Source of the DNA: Chitinophagales bacterium
GTDB taxonomy: Bacteria; Bacteroidota; Bacteroidia; Chitinophagales; Chitinophagaceae
Assembly: GCA_025353485.1 (NCBI GenBank)
Contig: JANXQO010000062.1
Location: 1-64,000 of the forward strand
Direction: 5' to 3'
Length of the DNA stretch: 64,000 nucleotides
The notes below the pieces were generated by a model. It had not been told where the DNA came from and made no database searches. It worked only from the letters and a program-made list of their open reading frames with translations. How positions within the stretch are numbered: the stretch's first letter is position 1; each line of letters opens with the position of its first letter. Position numbers and translations under genes: made by a program. This document shows, in pieces, positions 9,236 to 17,245 of this stretch.

Positions 9236-12073
9236 TTACTTGCTTAAATGCATACTTCTTTCTTTGTACAACTGCCTGAAGTAAGGATCACGAAGATCTT
9301 TGATAAAACGGATTGCTTCACCGGTACTTTTCATTTCGGGGCCGAGTTCCTTATTTACTCCGGGAAATTTATTGAAAGAGAATACGGGTTCTTTAATGGC
9401 AAAGCCCTGAAGCTTTTTGTCAAAAGTAAAGTCTTTTAATTTTTTCTCTCCCAGCATTATTTTGGTTGCAATATTTAAATATGGAATTTGATATGCCTTG
9501 GCAATGAATGGAGTTGTTCGGGAAGCACGCGGATTAGCCTCTATTACAAAAACGTTGCCGTCCTTAATTGCAAATTGAATATTTATAAGCCCCTGTATCT
9601 TTAATTCTCTTGCAATTTTTTCGGCATATTCTTCCATGGTGTGAACGATCAATGGCGACAAATTAAATTGCGGTAGTACAGCATTACTGTCGCCACTATG
9701 AATACCTGCCGGTTCAATATGTTCCATCACCCCCATTATATGAAAATCATCTCCATCAAATATGGCATCAATTTCTGCCTCCTGGCAACGATCTAAAAAA
9801 TGATCTATTAATATTTTATTCCCTGGTAAATGCTTTAATAAACTCAACACTCCCTTTTCCAGTTCTTCATCATTTAAAACGATGCGCATTCTTTGTCCGC
9901 CTAAAACATAGCTGGGCCTTACTAATACAGGATAGCCAACGCTTTTGGCAACTTCAATAGCATCATCAGTGTCATACGCTGTTCCATAGTTTGGATATGG
10001 AATTTCCAAAGCCTTCAGCATGTCGCTAAATCTTCCACGGTCTTCTGCAATATCCATACTGTCGAATGAGGAGCCGATAATTTTGATGCCTTTTTCATGC
10101 AATCTTTTGGCGAGCTTTAATGCTGTTTGTCCTCCCAACTGAACAATAACTCCCAACGGTTTTTCATGCTCAATTATTTCCCAGATATGCTCCCAGAAAA
10201 CAGGTTCGAAATATAATTTATCTGCAATATCAAAATCAGTAGAAACGGTTTCGGGGTTGCAATTTATCATGATGGCCTCATAACCACATTCTTTTACAGC
10301 AAGCAATCCATGCACACAGCAATAATCAAATTCAATACCCTGCCCAATTCGGTTTGGTCCGGAACCTAAGACTATTACTTTCTTTTTTCCGGATACTTTA
10401 CTTTCATTTGATAGCTCAGCAGTTTGATTGTCTTCGAAGGTTGAATAGAAATAAGGTGTTTTTGCTTCGAACTCTGCACTGCATGTATCTACCATTTTAA
10501 AAACACGGGTAATACCAAGCAATTTTCTTTTTTGGTAGATGTCTTCATCAGTATATCCTTCATTCATTATCCTTGCCATCTGTTCATCGCTGAAACCTAA
10601 ATGTTTGGCATCTTTTAAAAGTTCATCCGGAATTGTATCAAGATCATACTTGGCGATTTCTTTTTCACAATCACAAATTTTTTGTATCTGGTAAATGAAC
10701 CATCTGTCAATACCTGTGGATTCACAAATTCGTTTTACACTTACCCCTATCATCAGTGCATCCTTAATGCGGAATATTCTATCCCACTTTGGCACTTTTA
10801 AGTATTCTATTATTTCTTCCGCATACATTAAACTTTTACCATAATAACCCAAACCCACTGCTTCATTTTCTAAACTCTGACAAGCTTTTTGAACTGCTTC
10901 AGCAAAACTTCTTCCTATTGCCATTACCTCACCAACTGACTTCATTTGCAGTCCTAAGGTGTCATTAGCACCTTTGAATTTATCAAAGTTCCATCTTGGA
11001 ATTTTTACAATTACATAATCCAATGCAGGCTCAAAATAGGCTGATGTTGTTTTTGTTATTTGGTTTTTTAATTCATCAAGATTGTAACCGATGGCAAGCT
11101 TTGCAGCAATTTTTGCAATGGGGTAACCGGTAGCTTTTGATGCCAGTGCAGATGACCGGCTAACTCTTGGATTTATTTCAATAGCAGTTATCTCTTCTGT
11201 TTGTGGATTTAATGCAAACTGAACATTACAACCTCCGGCAAAATTACCAAGGTCTCTCATCATTGCTATTGCAGTATTGCGCATTTTTTGATAAGCAGTA
11301 TCGCTTAACGTCATAGCGGGTGCGACTGTTATTGAATCTCCTGTATGAATCCCCATGGGGTCAAAGTTCTCTACAGTGCAAATAATAACTACATTATCAT
11401 TGGCATCTCTTAAAAGCTCCAGCTCAAATTCTTTCCAACCAAGCAATGCTTTTTCCACTAGAACTTCATGCATTGGTGAGGCCTGTAATCCACGGTTGAG
11501 CGCCTCATCCAATTCTTCTTTGCTATGAACAAAACTTCCACCTGTGCCGCCCAATGTAAATGAAGGACGAATAACCAATGGGAAGCCGATCTCTTGTGCA
11601 AACTCTTTCCCTTCTAAAAATGAGTTAGCTGTTTTTGCAGTAGCCACAGGCACTTTAAGTTCTATCATCCATTGTCTGAATTTTTCCCTGTCCTCAGCTT
11701 TATCAATGGCTTTAATATCTACCCCTATTAATCTTACTTTGTACTTTTCCCAAATACCAAGTTCATCTCCTTCTTTACAAAGATTTAAGGCTGTTTGTCC
11801 TCCCATCGTTGGCAGCACTGCATCAATTTTATTTTCCTGTAAAATTTGTTCAATACTTTCTATCGTTAATGGAAGAAGATAAACTTTGTCTGCCATCATC
11901 GGGTCTGTCATGATGGTTGCAGGATTGCTGTTGATGAGAATTACTTCAACGCCTTCTTCTTTTAAACTTCTTGCGGCCTGTGTACCGGCATAATCAAATT
12001 CACATGCCTGGCCAATAATAATTGGCCCGGAACCGATTATAAGAACTGATGTAATGGATAGATCTTTAGGCAT
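9236..12073 (-). CDS. carB: Carbamoyl-phosphate synthase large subunit without MGS domain
   Basis: About 945 residues. It makes carbamoyl phosphate from bicarbonate, ATP and ammonia supplied by CarA, for arginine and pyrimidine synthesis. Two tandem halves are visible, each starting with a nucleotide-binding block (LIIGSGPIIIGQACEFDYAGTQA and VLGSGPNRIGQGIEFDY) and each with an ATP-grasp core (RPSFTLGGTGGS; RPSYVLGGQRM). It ends shortly after PEMKSTGEA, so the C-terminal allosteric MGS domain of the roughly 1070-residue enterobacterial enzyme is missing. I recall the short form as usual in Bacteroidota. The start at MPKDLS is preferred because the promoter -7 box covers the longer ORF start. 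No carA lies in the window. Confidence 0.94.
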   Translation of the reverse strand: MPKDLSITSVLIIGSGPIIIGQACEFDYAGTQAARSLKEEGVEVILINSNPATIMTDPMMADKVYLLPLTIESIEQILQENKIDAVLPTMGGQTALNLCKEGDELGIWEKYKVRLIGVDIKAIDKAEDREKFRQWMIELKVPVATAKTANSFLEGKEFAQEIGFPLVIRPSFTLGGTGGSFVHSKEELDEALNRGLQASPMHEVLVEKALLGWKEFELELLRDANDNVVIICTVENFDPMGIHTGDSITVAPAMTLSDTAYQKMRNTAIAMMRDLGNFAGGCNVQFALNPQTEEITAIEINPRVSRSSALASKATGYPIAKIAAKLAIGYNLDELKNQITKTTSAYFEPALDYVIVKIPRWNFDKFKGANDTLGLQMKSVGEVMAIGRSFAEAVQKACQSLENEAVGLGYYGKSLMYAEEIIEYLKVPKWDRIFRIKDALMIGVSVKRICESTGIDRWFIYQIQKICDCEKEIAKYDLDTIPDELLKDAKHLGFSDEQMARIMNEGYTDEDIYQKRKLLGITRVFKMVDTCSAEFEAKTPYFYSTFEDNQTAELSNESKVSGKKKVIVLGSGPNRIGQGIEFDYCCVHGLLAVKECGYEAIMINCNPETVSTDFDIADKLYFEPVFWEHIWEIIEHEKPLGVIVQLGGQTALKLAKRLHEKGIKIIGSSFDSMDIAEDRGRFSDMLKALEIPYPNYGTAYDTDDAIEVAKSVGYPVLVRPSYVLGGQRMRIVLNDEELEKGVLSLLKHLPGNKILIDHFLDRCQEAEIDAIFDGDDFHIMGVMEHIEPAGIHSGDSNAVLPQFNLSPLIVHTMEEYAEKIARELKIQGLINIQFAIKDGNVFVIEANPRASRTTPFIAKAYQIPYLNIATKIMLGEKKLKDFTFDKKLQGFAIKEPVFSFNKFPGVNKELGPEMKSTGEAIRFIKDLRDPYFRQLYKERSMHLSK

Positions 12074-12097
12074 AATTTTTTGCTGCCAAATGGCGGG

Positions 12098-12130
12098 CAA
12101 AAGTACTACACAGTAATTTAATTTTTACAA
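12098..12130 (-). promoter_or_regulatory. Bacteroidota-type promoter of carB
   Basis: On the minus strand TTG (12130-12128), 22 bases, then TACTTTTG (12105-12098), matching TAnnTTTG. A start site near 12091 would give a leader of about 18 bases to the ATG at 12073 and would exclude the upstream in-frame start at 12100. Confidence 0.55.
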
Positions 12131-12141
12131 GAAAGTAAATC

Positions 12142-12360
12142 TTCACCGCAGAGAAAAGAGTAAATAGAGTTTACGCAGAGTTTTATATAATATCAATTTG
12201 GGTAACTAAATAGGAGTGTAGCGTAGAAAGAGAAAAAGCTATAATTCATTTTCATCTGCCTGTAAGCTATGCTTTTTCTTAATCTCTTTTTCTTTGTTCC
12301 TGCACATGTTGTAGATATTTTTCTCTGCGAAAACTCTGCTTCTTATTTCTCTGCGGTGAA
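12142..12360. repeat. 219-bp intergenic element with terminal inverted repeats
   Basis: TTCACCGCAGAGAAA (12142-12156) is repeated in perfect inversion at 12346-12360, and the similarity continues inward in degenerate form (CGCAGAG, AAACTCTGC). Inner segments rich in AGAAAGAGAAAAAGCTAT are also partly inverted. The whole 12101-12363 gap has no coding frame. It looks like a small non-autonomous element or a long extragenic hairpin. Related, shorter CGCAAAG/CACAAAG hairpins occur at 40270-40345 and 53508-53588. Confidence 0.6.
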
Positions 12361-12363
12361 AAA

Positions 12364-12648
12364 TTAAATTAAAAATCTTCTCTCCGAACCAAATAATTCT
12401 GTAAGCAATCTTTTTGCAACAAAAAGTTTATCAACCCAGGCTTCCTTGGGCTTCCTATCTATTTCAGCAAAATGCTGTTTTACTTTGTCCACCGTTCCTT
12501 CAGCATCATCTAACAGATCGTGAGCCCTGTTTTTTAAATGGGTTATAAATTCGGTTCTTTCATCTTCGGGCATACTAAAATATTTTACAAGAGCAACGCC
12601 TGCGGCGGCTCCTAAAATTAATGCTCCAATCGTGTTTGCTTTCGACAT
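12364..12648 (-). CDS. YtxH-like small membrane-associated protein
   Basis: A 94-residue protein with an N-terminal glycine/alanine-rich hydrophobic segment (TIGALILGAAAGVALVKYF) followed by a charged, helical tail (DLLDDAEGTVDKVKQHFAEI). This organisation fits YtxH-domain proteins, often stress-associated. No enzymatic motif is present. The stop lies four bases from the inverted-repeat element, and the gene is divergent from the M23 peptidase gene. The function is unknown; family assignment is from organisation rather than a strong motif. Confidence 0.65.
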   Translation of the reverse strand: MSKANTIGALILGAAAGVALVKYFSMPEDERTEFITHLKNRAHDLLDDAEGTVDKVKQHFAEIDRKPKEAWVDKLFVAKRLLTELFGSERRFLI

Positions 12649-12673
12649 AACTTTTATTTTAATTTTTAGGCGT

Positions 12674-12681
12674 TAGATTTG
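12674..12681 (+). promoter_or_regulatory. -7 promoter element of the M23 peptidase gene
   Basis: TAGATTTG matches TAnnTTTG and ends 13 bases before the ATG at 12695. This implies a very short leader and argues against the in-frame GTG at 12689. The -33 element is weak (a T-run near 12651). Confidence 0.45.
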
Positions 12682-12694
12682 TATATCAGTGAAT

Positions 12695-14485
12695 ATGTTT
12701 ACCCACAGAATTGTTACATTACATAAACCGTTCCTCTTTTTTTGTTTCCTGTTTTTTTTCTTCCGGCTTTCAGCACAGATCTTTCCTGCAAAAAATTATC
12801 CTAAAGGATATTTTATATATCCTGTAAAGGCTAAAATTGGACTGGCTGCAAACTTTGGGGAATTACGTCCCAATCATTACCACATGGGGCTTGATTGTAA
12901 AACGAATCAAAAACAAAATGTAAATGTATTGGCTTCAGCGGACGGATACATTGCTCATGTTAAAATTGAGCCCGCCGGTTTTGGAAGAGCGATCTACATT
13001 AATCATCCTAATGGATTAACAACTTTATACGGACATCTGAATGATTTTTTTCCAGAGCTTGAAAAATATGTAAAGGAGCAACAATACAAATTACAATCAT
13101 GGCAGGTGTTCTTAGACATTCCTGCAAATTTATTTCCTGTAAAACAAGGCCGGTTCATTGCATTCAGTGGTAATACTGGCGGTTCCCAGGGGCCTCATCT
13201 GCATTTCGAAATAAGAAACACAAAAACCGATAACGTGTTTAATCCTTCCTTATTTGGTTTGCCAATCCCTGATGATGTTCCTCCAACATTAATCCGCCTG
13301 GCCGTATACGACAGATGTATAAGCACCTACTCACAAACACCGAAATTGTATCCGCTAAAAAAAGTGAATGCCCGCCTGCCCACCCGGATGACACGGTCGG
13401 ACGGGAATGACGCAGTCGGGCCGGGAAAATATGTGCCTGCATCTGCTGTAATAATTGCCAATACAGATAAAGTGAGCTTTGGAATTTCTGCTGTGGACAG
13501 ATATACCGGTTCTGCAAATCCAAATGGAATTTATGAGGTCATACTTTATAATGATGAAGTACCTGTAACAGGATTTCAATTAGATAATATTTCTTATGAT
13601 GAAACGAGATACCTGAATGCACATATTGATTATAAATTAAGAGCCGGTGGTGGACCTTTTGTTGAACATCTTTCAAGACTTCCGGGTTATCCCGAAGGAG
13701 TATATAAAGATTTTGAAAGTGATGGAATAATTAATTTAGAAAATGACAGTGCTCATCAAATAAAAGTAGAAGTAAAGGATGCTTATGGTAACATTTCTGT
13801 TTTACAATTTGCAGTAAAGCGTGGACAAATAAATGAGACAAAATACAAACAGGATTTGTCAGAACAAAAATTTAGCCCTGGCTTTGTAAACGTATTTGAA
13901 AGAGAGGACATACAGGTGATACTTGGTGAAAACGATTTGTATGATTCTATAAATTTTGTTTACACTAAAAAAGCCTCAATAAATCCGCATGCTGTTTCTC
14001 CATCATATTCTGTGCATACAGCACTGGTGCCGGTTCATGGCTATTTCACCATACGCTTAAAGCCTGACAGGGATTTGCAAAGCATGAATGATAAGGTAGT
14101 TTTGCAAAGAACATGGAACGCTAAAATGGATGTTGTAAAACCTGTGAAAGATGGAGAATGGTTTTCAGGTAAATTCAGGGAGTTTGGAAATTTTCAGTTA
14201 GTAGTTGATAATATTCCTCCTGTTATTTCTGCAATAGGTATAAGAGAAAATGCAGATCTTTCAAGATCATCGCAAATCATTTTTATTATAACTGATAATA
14301 TGAAGTTGATTAAAAACTTCCACGCAGAACTTGATGGCAAGTGGCTACGTTTTACTAATGACAAAGGAAAAAGTTTTATTTATAAATTTGATGAGATGTG
14401 CCCTCCCGGAAACCATGAATTAAAAGTTAGCGTAGATGATGAAGCAGGAAATAAAACAGAAAAGGTTTTTCATTTTGTAAGATGA
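12695..14485 (+). CDS. M23 (LytM-type) metallopeptidase with in-frame repeat insertion
   Basis: A roughly 596-residue secreted protein with a hydrophobic N-terminal signal (FLFFCFLFFFFRLSAQ). The M23 domain shows both zinc motifs, HYHMGLDC near the N-terminus and HLHFE about 100 residues on, so it should be an active endopeptidase, probably on peptidoglycan cross-links. The long C-terminal part is rich in beta strands, possibly immunoglobulin-like. At 13371-13425 a GC-rich block with a near-duplicated 20-base unit encodes RLPTRMTRSDGNDAVGPG between KKVNA and KYVP, interrupting what otherwise reads as continuous family sequence. The block keeps the frame. ATG 12695 is preferred over GTG 12689. 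Confidence 0.9.
   Translation: MFTHRIVTLHKPFLFFCFLFFFFRLSAQIFPAKNYPKGYFIYPVKAKIGLAANFGELRPNHYHMGLDCKTNQKQNVNVLASADGYIAHVKIEPAGFGRAIYINHPNGLTTLYGHLNDFFPELEKYVKEQQYKLQSWQVFLDIPANLFPVKQGRFIAFSGNTGGSQGPHLHFEIRNTKTDNVFNPSLFGLPIPDDVPPTLIRLAVYDRCISTYSQTPKLYPLKKVNARLPTRMTRSDGNDAVGPGKYVPASAVIIANTDKVSFGISAVDRYTGSANPNGIYEVILYNDEVPVTGFQLDNISYDETRYLNAHIDYKLRAGGGPFVEHLSRLPGYPEGVYKDFESDGIINLENDSAHQIKVEVKDAYGNISVLQFAVKRGQINETKYKQDLSEQKFSPGFVNVFEREDIQVILGENDLYDSINFVYTKKASINPHAVSPSYSVHTALVPVHGYFTIRLKPDRDLQSMNDKVVLQRTWNAKMDVVKPVKDGEWFSGKFREFGNFQLVVDNIPPVISAIGIRENADLSRSSQIIFIITDNMKLIKNFHAELDGKWLRFTNDKGKSFIYKFDEMCPPGNHELKVSVDDEAGNKTEKVFHFVR
13371..13425. repeat. GC-rich tandem/palindromic insertion inside the M23 gene
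   Basis: A 55-base block with far higher GC than its surroundings. It contains two adjacent similar units (ATGACACGGTCGGACGGGA and ATGACGCAGTCGGGCCGGGA) and CCCG/CGGG ends. It is translated in frame. Confidence 0.65.
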
Positions 14486-14563
14486 AGAGTTCTCTTATAA
14501 ATTGAAATTTTAAATGAAGTTGAAAAGTAAAAAACAATTGTTTAATTTTTAAAAAATGCCCGG

Positions 14564-14599
14564 CCTCTCCCGATAAATCGGGAGATTGAGGGTGAGGTA
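14564..14599. repeat. Palindromic repeat element, family A variant
   Basis: TCTCCCGAT (14566-14574) pairs with ATCGGGAGA (14577-14585), followed by the family tail TTGAGGGTGAGGT. It fills the gap before bcp and ends four bases from the bcp ATG, so it forms most of the bcp leader. Confidence 0.7.
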
Positions 14600-14603
14600 A
14601 ATT

Positions 14604-15089
14604 ATGACTCAATTAACAGAAGGCGACAAAGCCCCGGCTTTTAAATCAAAGGATCAGAATGGAAATCCTGTTTCATTAAGCGATTTTAAAGGAAAGAAAG
14701 TTGTACTTTATTTTTATCCTGAAGATGATACGCCAACATGTACTGTTGAAGCCTGCAATCTCCGGGATAATTATTCGTTATTAAAAAATAAAGGAATTAT
14801 TGTGTTAGGCGTAAGCCCTGATAATGAAAAAAAGCATAAAAAGTTTGAACAAAAATTTGATCTCCCATTTACACTGATTACAGATAAAGACAAAAAAATA
14901 ATTGATAAATATGGAGTTTGGGGAGAGAAGAATTTATATGGCAGAAAATATATGGGATTGCACCGCACCACTTTTTTAATAGATGAAAAAGGCATTATCA
15001 AAAAAATATTCAAAAAACCAAGATCAAAAATGCACAGTGAAGAAATTTTAGAGGCATGGGAAGCAATTAACAAACAAAAAGCCTCTTAA
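14604..15089 (+). CDS. bcp: Thioredoxin-dependent peroxiredoxin, Bcp/PrxQ type
   Basis: A 161-residue peroxiredoxin that reduces hydrogen peroxide and organic hydroperoxides in the cytoplasm with electrons from thioredoxin. The catalytic block YPEDDTPTCTVEACNLRD shows the peroxidatic cysteine C46 and a second cysteine C51 five residues on, the arrangement of two-Cys Bcp/PrxQ enzymes. The conserved arginine appears in MGLHRTTFLID. Length is normal. The leader is occupied by a palindromic repeat that ends just before the ATG, which could affect translation. A small lipoprotein gene follows 23 bases later. Confidence 0.95.
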   Translation: MTQLTEGDKAPAFKSKDQNGNPVSLSDFKGKKVVLYFYPEDDTPTCTVEACNLRDNYSLLKNKGIIVLGVSPDNEKKHKKFEQKFDLPFTLITDKDKKIIDKYGVWGEKNLYGRKYMGLHRTTFLIDEKGIIKKIFKKPRSKMHSEEILEAWEAINKQKAS

Positions 15090-15112
15090 ATTAAATCTCA
15101 TTCATTTATATT

Positions 15113-15475
15113 TTGAAAAAAGAATTAATTTTTATTGCCACACTCATAAGCATTATTTTTTGTATAAATAGTTGTAGCAAAGGCAGTGGAGGAAGTAATC
15201 CTGCCCCGGCTGATCCCTGTTTAGGCTTGTCATTTAAATTTGCTGCAGATGTTCAACCAATCGTTAATACAACATGCGCCATCAGTTCCAATTGTCACGC
15301 AGCCGGCAGCACGAACAGGGGCGGACCTTTAACTGATTATAATAAAATTTTTGTAAAAAGATCGGATATAAAATTTCAGATAGAAGCCGGGCTTATGCCT
15401 CAATCGGGCTCACTCAGCGTCGATCAAAAAAATAAGATTATTTGCTGGATAAACAGCGGCGCTCCAAGTAATTAA
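15113..15475 (+). CDS. Small lipoprotein with cytochrome-c-like CX5CH motif
   Basis: A 120-residue protein starting at TTG 15113. The lipobox is clear (IIFCINSCSKGSGG), with a run of G/S/P residues after the acylated cysteine, so it is an envelope lipoprotein. The body FAADVQPIVNTTCAISSNCHAAG resembles the heme-attachment part of c-type cytochrome domains in Bacteroidota lipoproteins, but the spacing is CX5CH rather than CX2CH. The C-terminal IICWINSGAP is like those proteins. A methionine (GLMPQSG) could be the distal ligand. Whether heme is bound is uncertain. Confidence 0.7.
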   Translation: MKKELIFIATLISIIFCINSCSKGSGGSNPAPADPCLGLSFKFAADVQPIVNTTCAISSNCHAAGSTNRGGPLTDYNKIFVKRSDIKFQIEAGLMPQSGSLSVDQKNKIICWINSGAPSN

Positions 15476-15484
15476 TTTTGGGGT

Positions 15485-15775
15485 ATGAATGATTTTTTTA
15501 TTAAAGAAAATTCGTGGATCGCAAAACTTGCATCAAAAAAATTACGATCGGATAGAGTTGCTATAGTAATTGGTAAAACCATACATCTTCACAATACTAC
15601 TAAACAGGATTTTTTAAATGATGAGAAATGGGTTAAGCATGAGCTTTGCCATATAAAGCAATTTAAACAAAATGGTTACGTAATTTTTATTCTAAAATAT
15701 TTATGGGAAAGTATAAAACATGGGTACCATAATAACAGGTACGAAATAGAAGCAAGAAGTGCCGAGAGTAGCTAA
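15485..15775 (+). CDS. Small HExxH protein, DUF4157-like
   Basis: A 96-residue protein with HELCHIKQ, an HExxH zinc-metallopeptidase motif, near residues 52-59, preceded by VAIVIGKTIHLHNTTKQDFLNDEKWVKHE. This fits short DUF4157-like proteins of Bacteroidota. A possible third ligand is the glutamate in RYEIEARS. No signal peptide is visible. The end of the gene (from 15765) is part of an inverted repeat. The gene starts ten bases after the lipoprotein stop and may share its transcript. Confidence 0.65.
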   Translation: MNDFFIKENSWIAKLASKKLRSDRVAIVIGKTIHLHNTTKQDFLNDEKWVKHELCHIKQFKQNGYVIFILKYLWESIKHGYHNNRYEIEARSAESS

Positions 15776-15851
15776 GAGATAAAGAAACAGTAATTTTTTT
15801 TATCTCTTTCAACCGTTAGTATTTCTTAGCTACTCTTTTATATTCTTTATC
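15765..15851. repeat. Inverted repeat between the DUF4157-like gene and birA
   Basis: AGAGTAGCTAAGA (15765-15777) is perfectly inverted at 15824-15836, and GATAAAGAA (15778-15786) is inverted at 15843-15851. The left arm spans the stop codon of the upstream gene. The two convergent genes end on either side, so it may act as a bidirectional terminator, though a clean T-tract is lacking. Confidence 0.55.
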
Positions 15852-15866
15852 TCTTTTATCTCGTAG

Positions 15867-16610
15867 CTACTTTATCCACTCCACTTTATCAAAATCAAAT
15901 TGTCTTTCAATCGTATCATTGGTAATTAATTTCCCTTGTGGAGAAACACCTTTTACTGTTGTTTCAAAAACAATATTATCTTTTTTCAATTTTACTTTCT
16001 TATCCAAACCAAACAAATTTTGATTGTATTCAGTGAGCATTTTTTCAAATCCGTTTTTTTGTAACTCATCATACCGCATCATTATTGCTTTATGAAGTTC
16101 TTTTGCCAATTCAATAACATCATATTCTTTTCCGGTTATTTGCTTAAGCGAAACAGGTGGAAATACAGAATCCAAATTAAATGCGGTTTGATTAATGTTT
16201 ATGCCAACCCCTATCACAGCCCACTGCCAAACATTTCCTTTAATTATATTCTCTATCAATATGCCTCCTGCCTTCCTGTCATTCCAAAAAATATCATTAG
16301 GCCATTTTATTTTTGTTTCATCACCTGCATATTTTTTAAAGAAATCAAAACATCCTAATGACACATCTATACTCAGGTAAAACTGTTGGTAAACAGTTAA
16401 AAAGCCCGTTGCTACTGAAATACTCAATAATATATTTTTCCCACTTTCCACTTTCCACACCTTTCCTCTTCTACCTTTTCCATGGGTTTGTTCATATGTA
16501 AACCAAGCCTCGCCGTGCTTTGCAATACCGTCACGGATCTTTGCCATGGCATAGTTGTTGGTACTGTCCACGCTGGTAAGAATTGTGAAAGAGTTTGCAG
16601 CGGAATGCAT
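15867..16610 (-). CDS. birA: Biotin-[acetyl-CoA-carboxylase] ligase
   Basis: A 247-residue single-domain biotin protein ligase that attaches biotin to the carboxyl-carrier protein in the cytoplasm. Seen are the STNNYAM start of the catalytic domain, the biotin-binding GKGRRGKVW loop, KWPNDI, KAGGILIE and GVGININQ. There is no N-terminal helix-turn-helix, so it is a ligase only and not a repressor. The stop lies close to an inverted repeat shared with the convergent neighbour. The order birA - rsfS - ftsH - LUD is one I recall from other Bacteroidota. Confidence 0.95.
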   Translation of the reverse strand: MHSAANSFTILTSVDSTNNYAMAKIRDGIAKHGEAWFTYEQTHGKGRRGKVWKVESGKNILLSISVATGFLTVYQQFYLSIDVSLGCFDFFKKYAGDETKIKWPNDIFWNDRKAGGILIENIIKGNVWQWAVIGVGININQTAFNLDSVFPPVSLKQITGKEYDVIELAKELHKAIMMRYDELQKNGFEKMLTEYNQNLFGLDKKVKLKKDNIVFETTVKGVSPQGKLITNDTIERQFDFDKVEWIK

Positions 16611-16647
16611 TGATTACGATTGGGAAAGAATTAGTATTTTTGAATCA

Positions 16648-16667
16648 ATCCCGATAGCTATCGGGAT
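16648..16667. repeat. Palindrome CCCGATAGCTATCGGG, intergenic copy
   Basis: A perfect 20-base palindrome (core CCCGATAGCTATCGGG) between the divergent birA and rsfS genes. The same 20-base palindrome occurs at 63817-63836 inside a coding sequence. Confidence 0.85.
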
Positions 16668-16766
16668 GCAGTTAAAAAAATTTTATAACTCACTGCAATT
16701 TACACGAATAACTTTATTTTCTACCGGATGATAATCTCCTTGAGAATAATTTAAAAAGAATAAGAT

Positions 16767-17180
16767 TTGAATAATTTAACCGTATTGGCTAACAGAAAAA
16801 AAAACAGTCATAGAAGATTAACAAGGAATAGTAAAATTTTTAAAAATATTATTAACGCCATACAAGAGAAGAAAGGTGAAAAAATTGTAAGTCTGGATCT
16901 TCGTAAAATACCCGAAGCTGTGGCAGATTTTTTTATCATATGCGAAGCCACAAACAATACCCAATTAAAAGCAATTGCTGATTCTGTTGAATTTGAAGTG
17001 AAAAAAAACTGTGGCGAACTGCCCTATAAACACGAAGGAAGGCAGGGCGAGCAATGGATATTGATAGATTATGTAAATGCAGTTGTACATATAATGTTAC
17101 CCGAACCAAGAAAGTTTTACGGGCTGGAGGAAATGTGGAGTGATGCACCTGCAATGGAACACTTAATAAGTAACAAATAA
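16767..17180 (+). CDS. rsfS: Ribosome silencing factor RsfS (Iojap family)
   Basis: A 137-residue protein that binds ribosomal protein uL14 and blocks joining of the subunits under poor nutrition. Family landmarks are IVSLDLRKIPEAVADFFIICEA, the YKHEGRQGEQWILIDYVNAVVHIM core and RKFYGLEEMWSDAP. The start used is TTG 16767; it gives a basic N-terminal extension of about 25 residues like those I recall from related Bacteroidota. It precedes ftsH by 65 bases, with a hairpin in the gap. Confidence 0.93.
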   Translation: MNNLTVLANRKKNSHRRLTRNSKIFKNIINAIQEKKGEKIVSLDLRKIPEAVADFFIICEATNNTQLKAIADSVEFEVKKNCGELPYKHEGRQGEQWILIDYVNAVVHIMLPEPRKFYGLEEMWSDAPAMEHLISNK

Positions 17181-17189
17181 CTGTAAAAA

Positions 17190-17217
17190 GTCTAACCCTG
17201 CAACGGCTCCGTTAGAC
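17190..17217. repeat. Hairpin between rsfS and ftsH
   Basis: GTCTAAC (17190-17196) pairs with GTTAGAC (17211-17217) around a GC-rich loop. There is no T-tract, so this is not a standard terminator. It may shape the ftsH leader or be a repeat remnant. Confidence 0.5.
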
Positions 17218-17245
17218 CAAAATAAATATTGCAAGAAAAGTAGTT

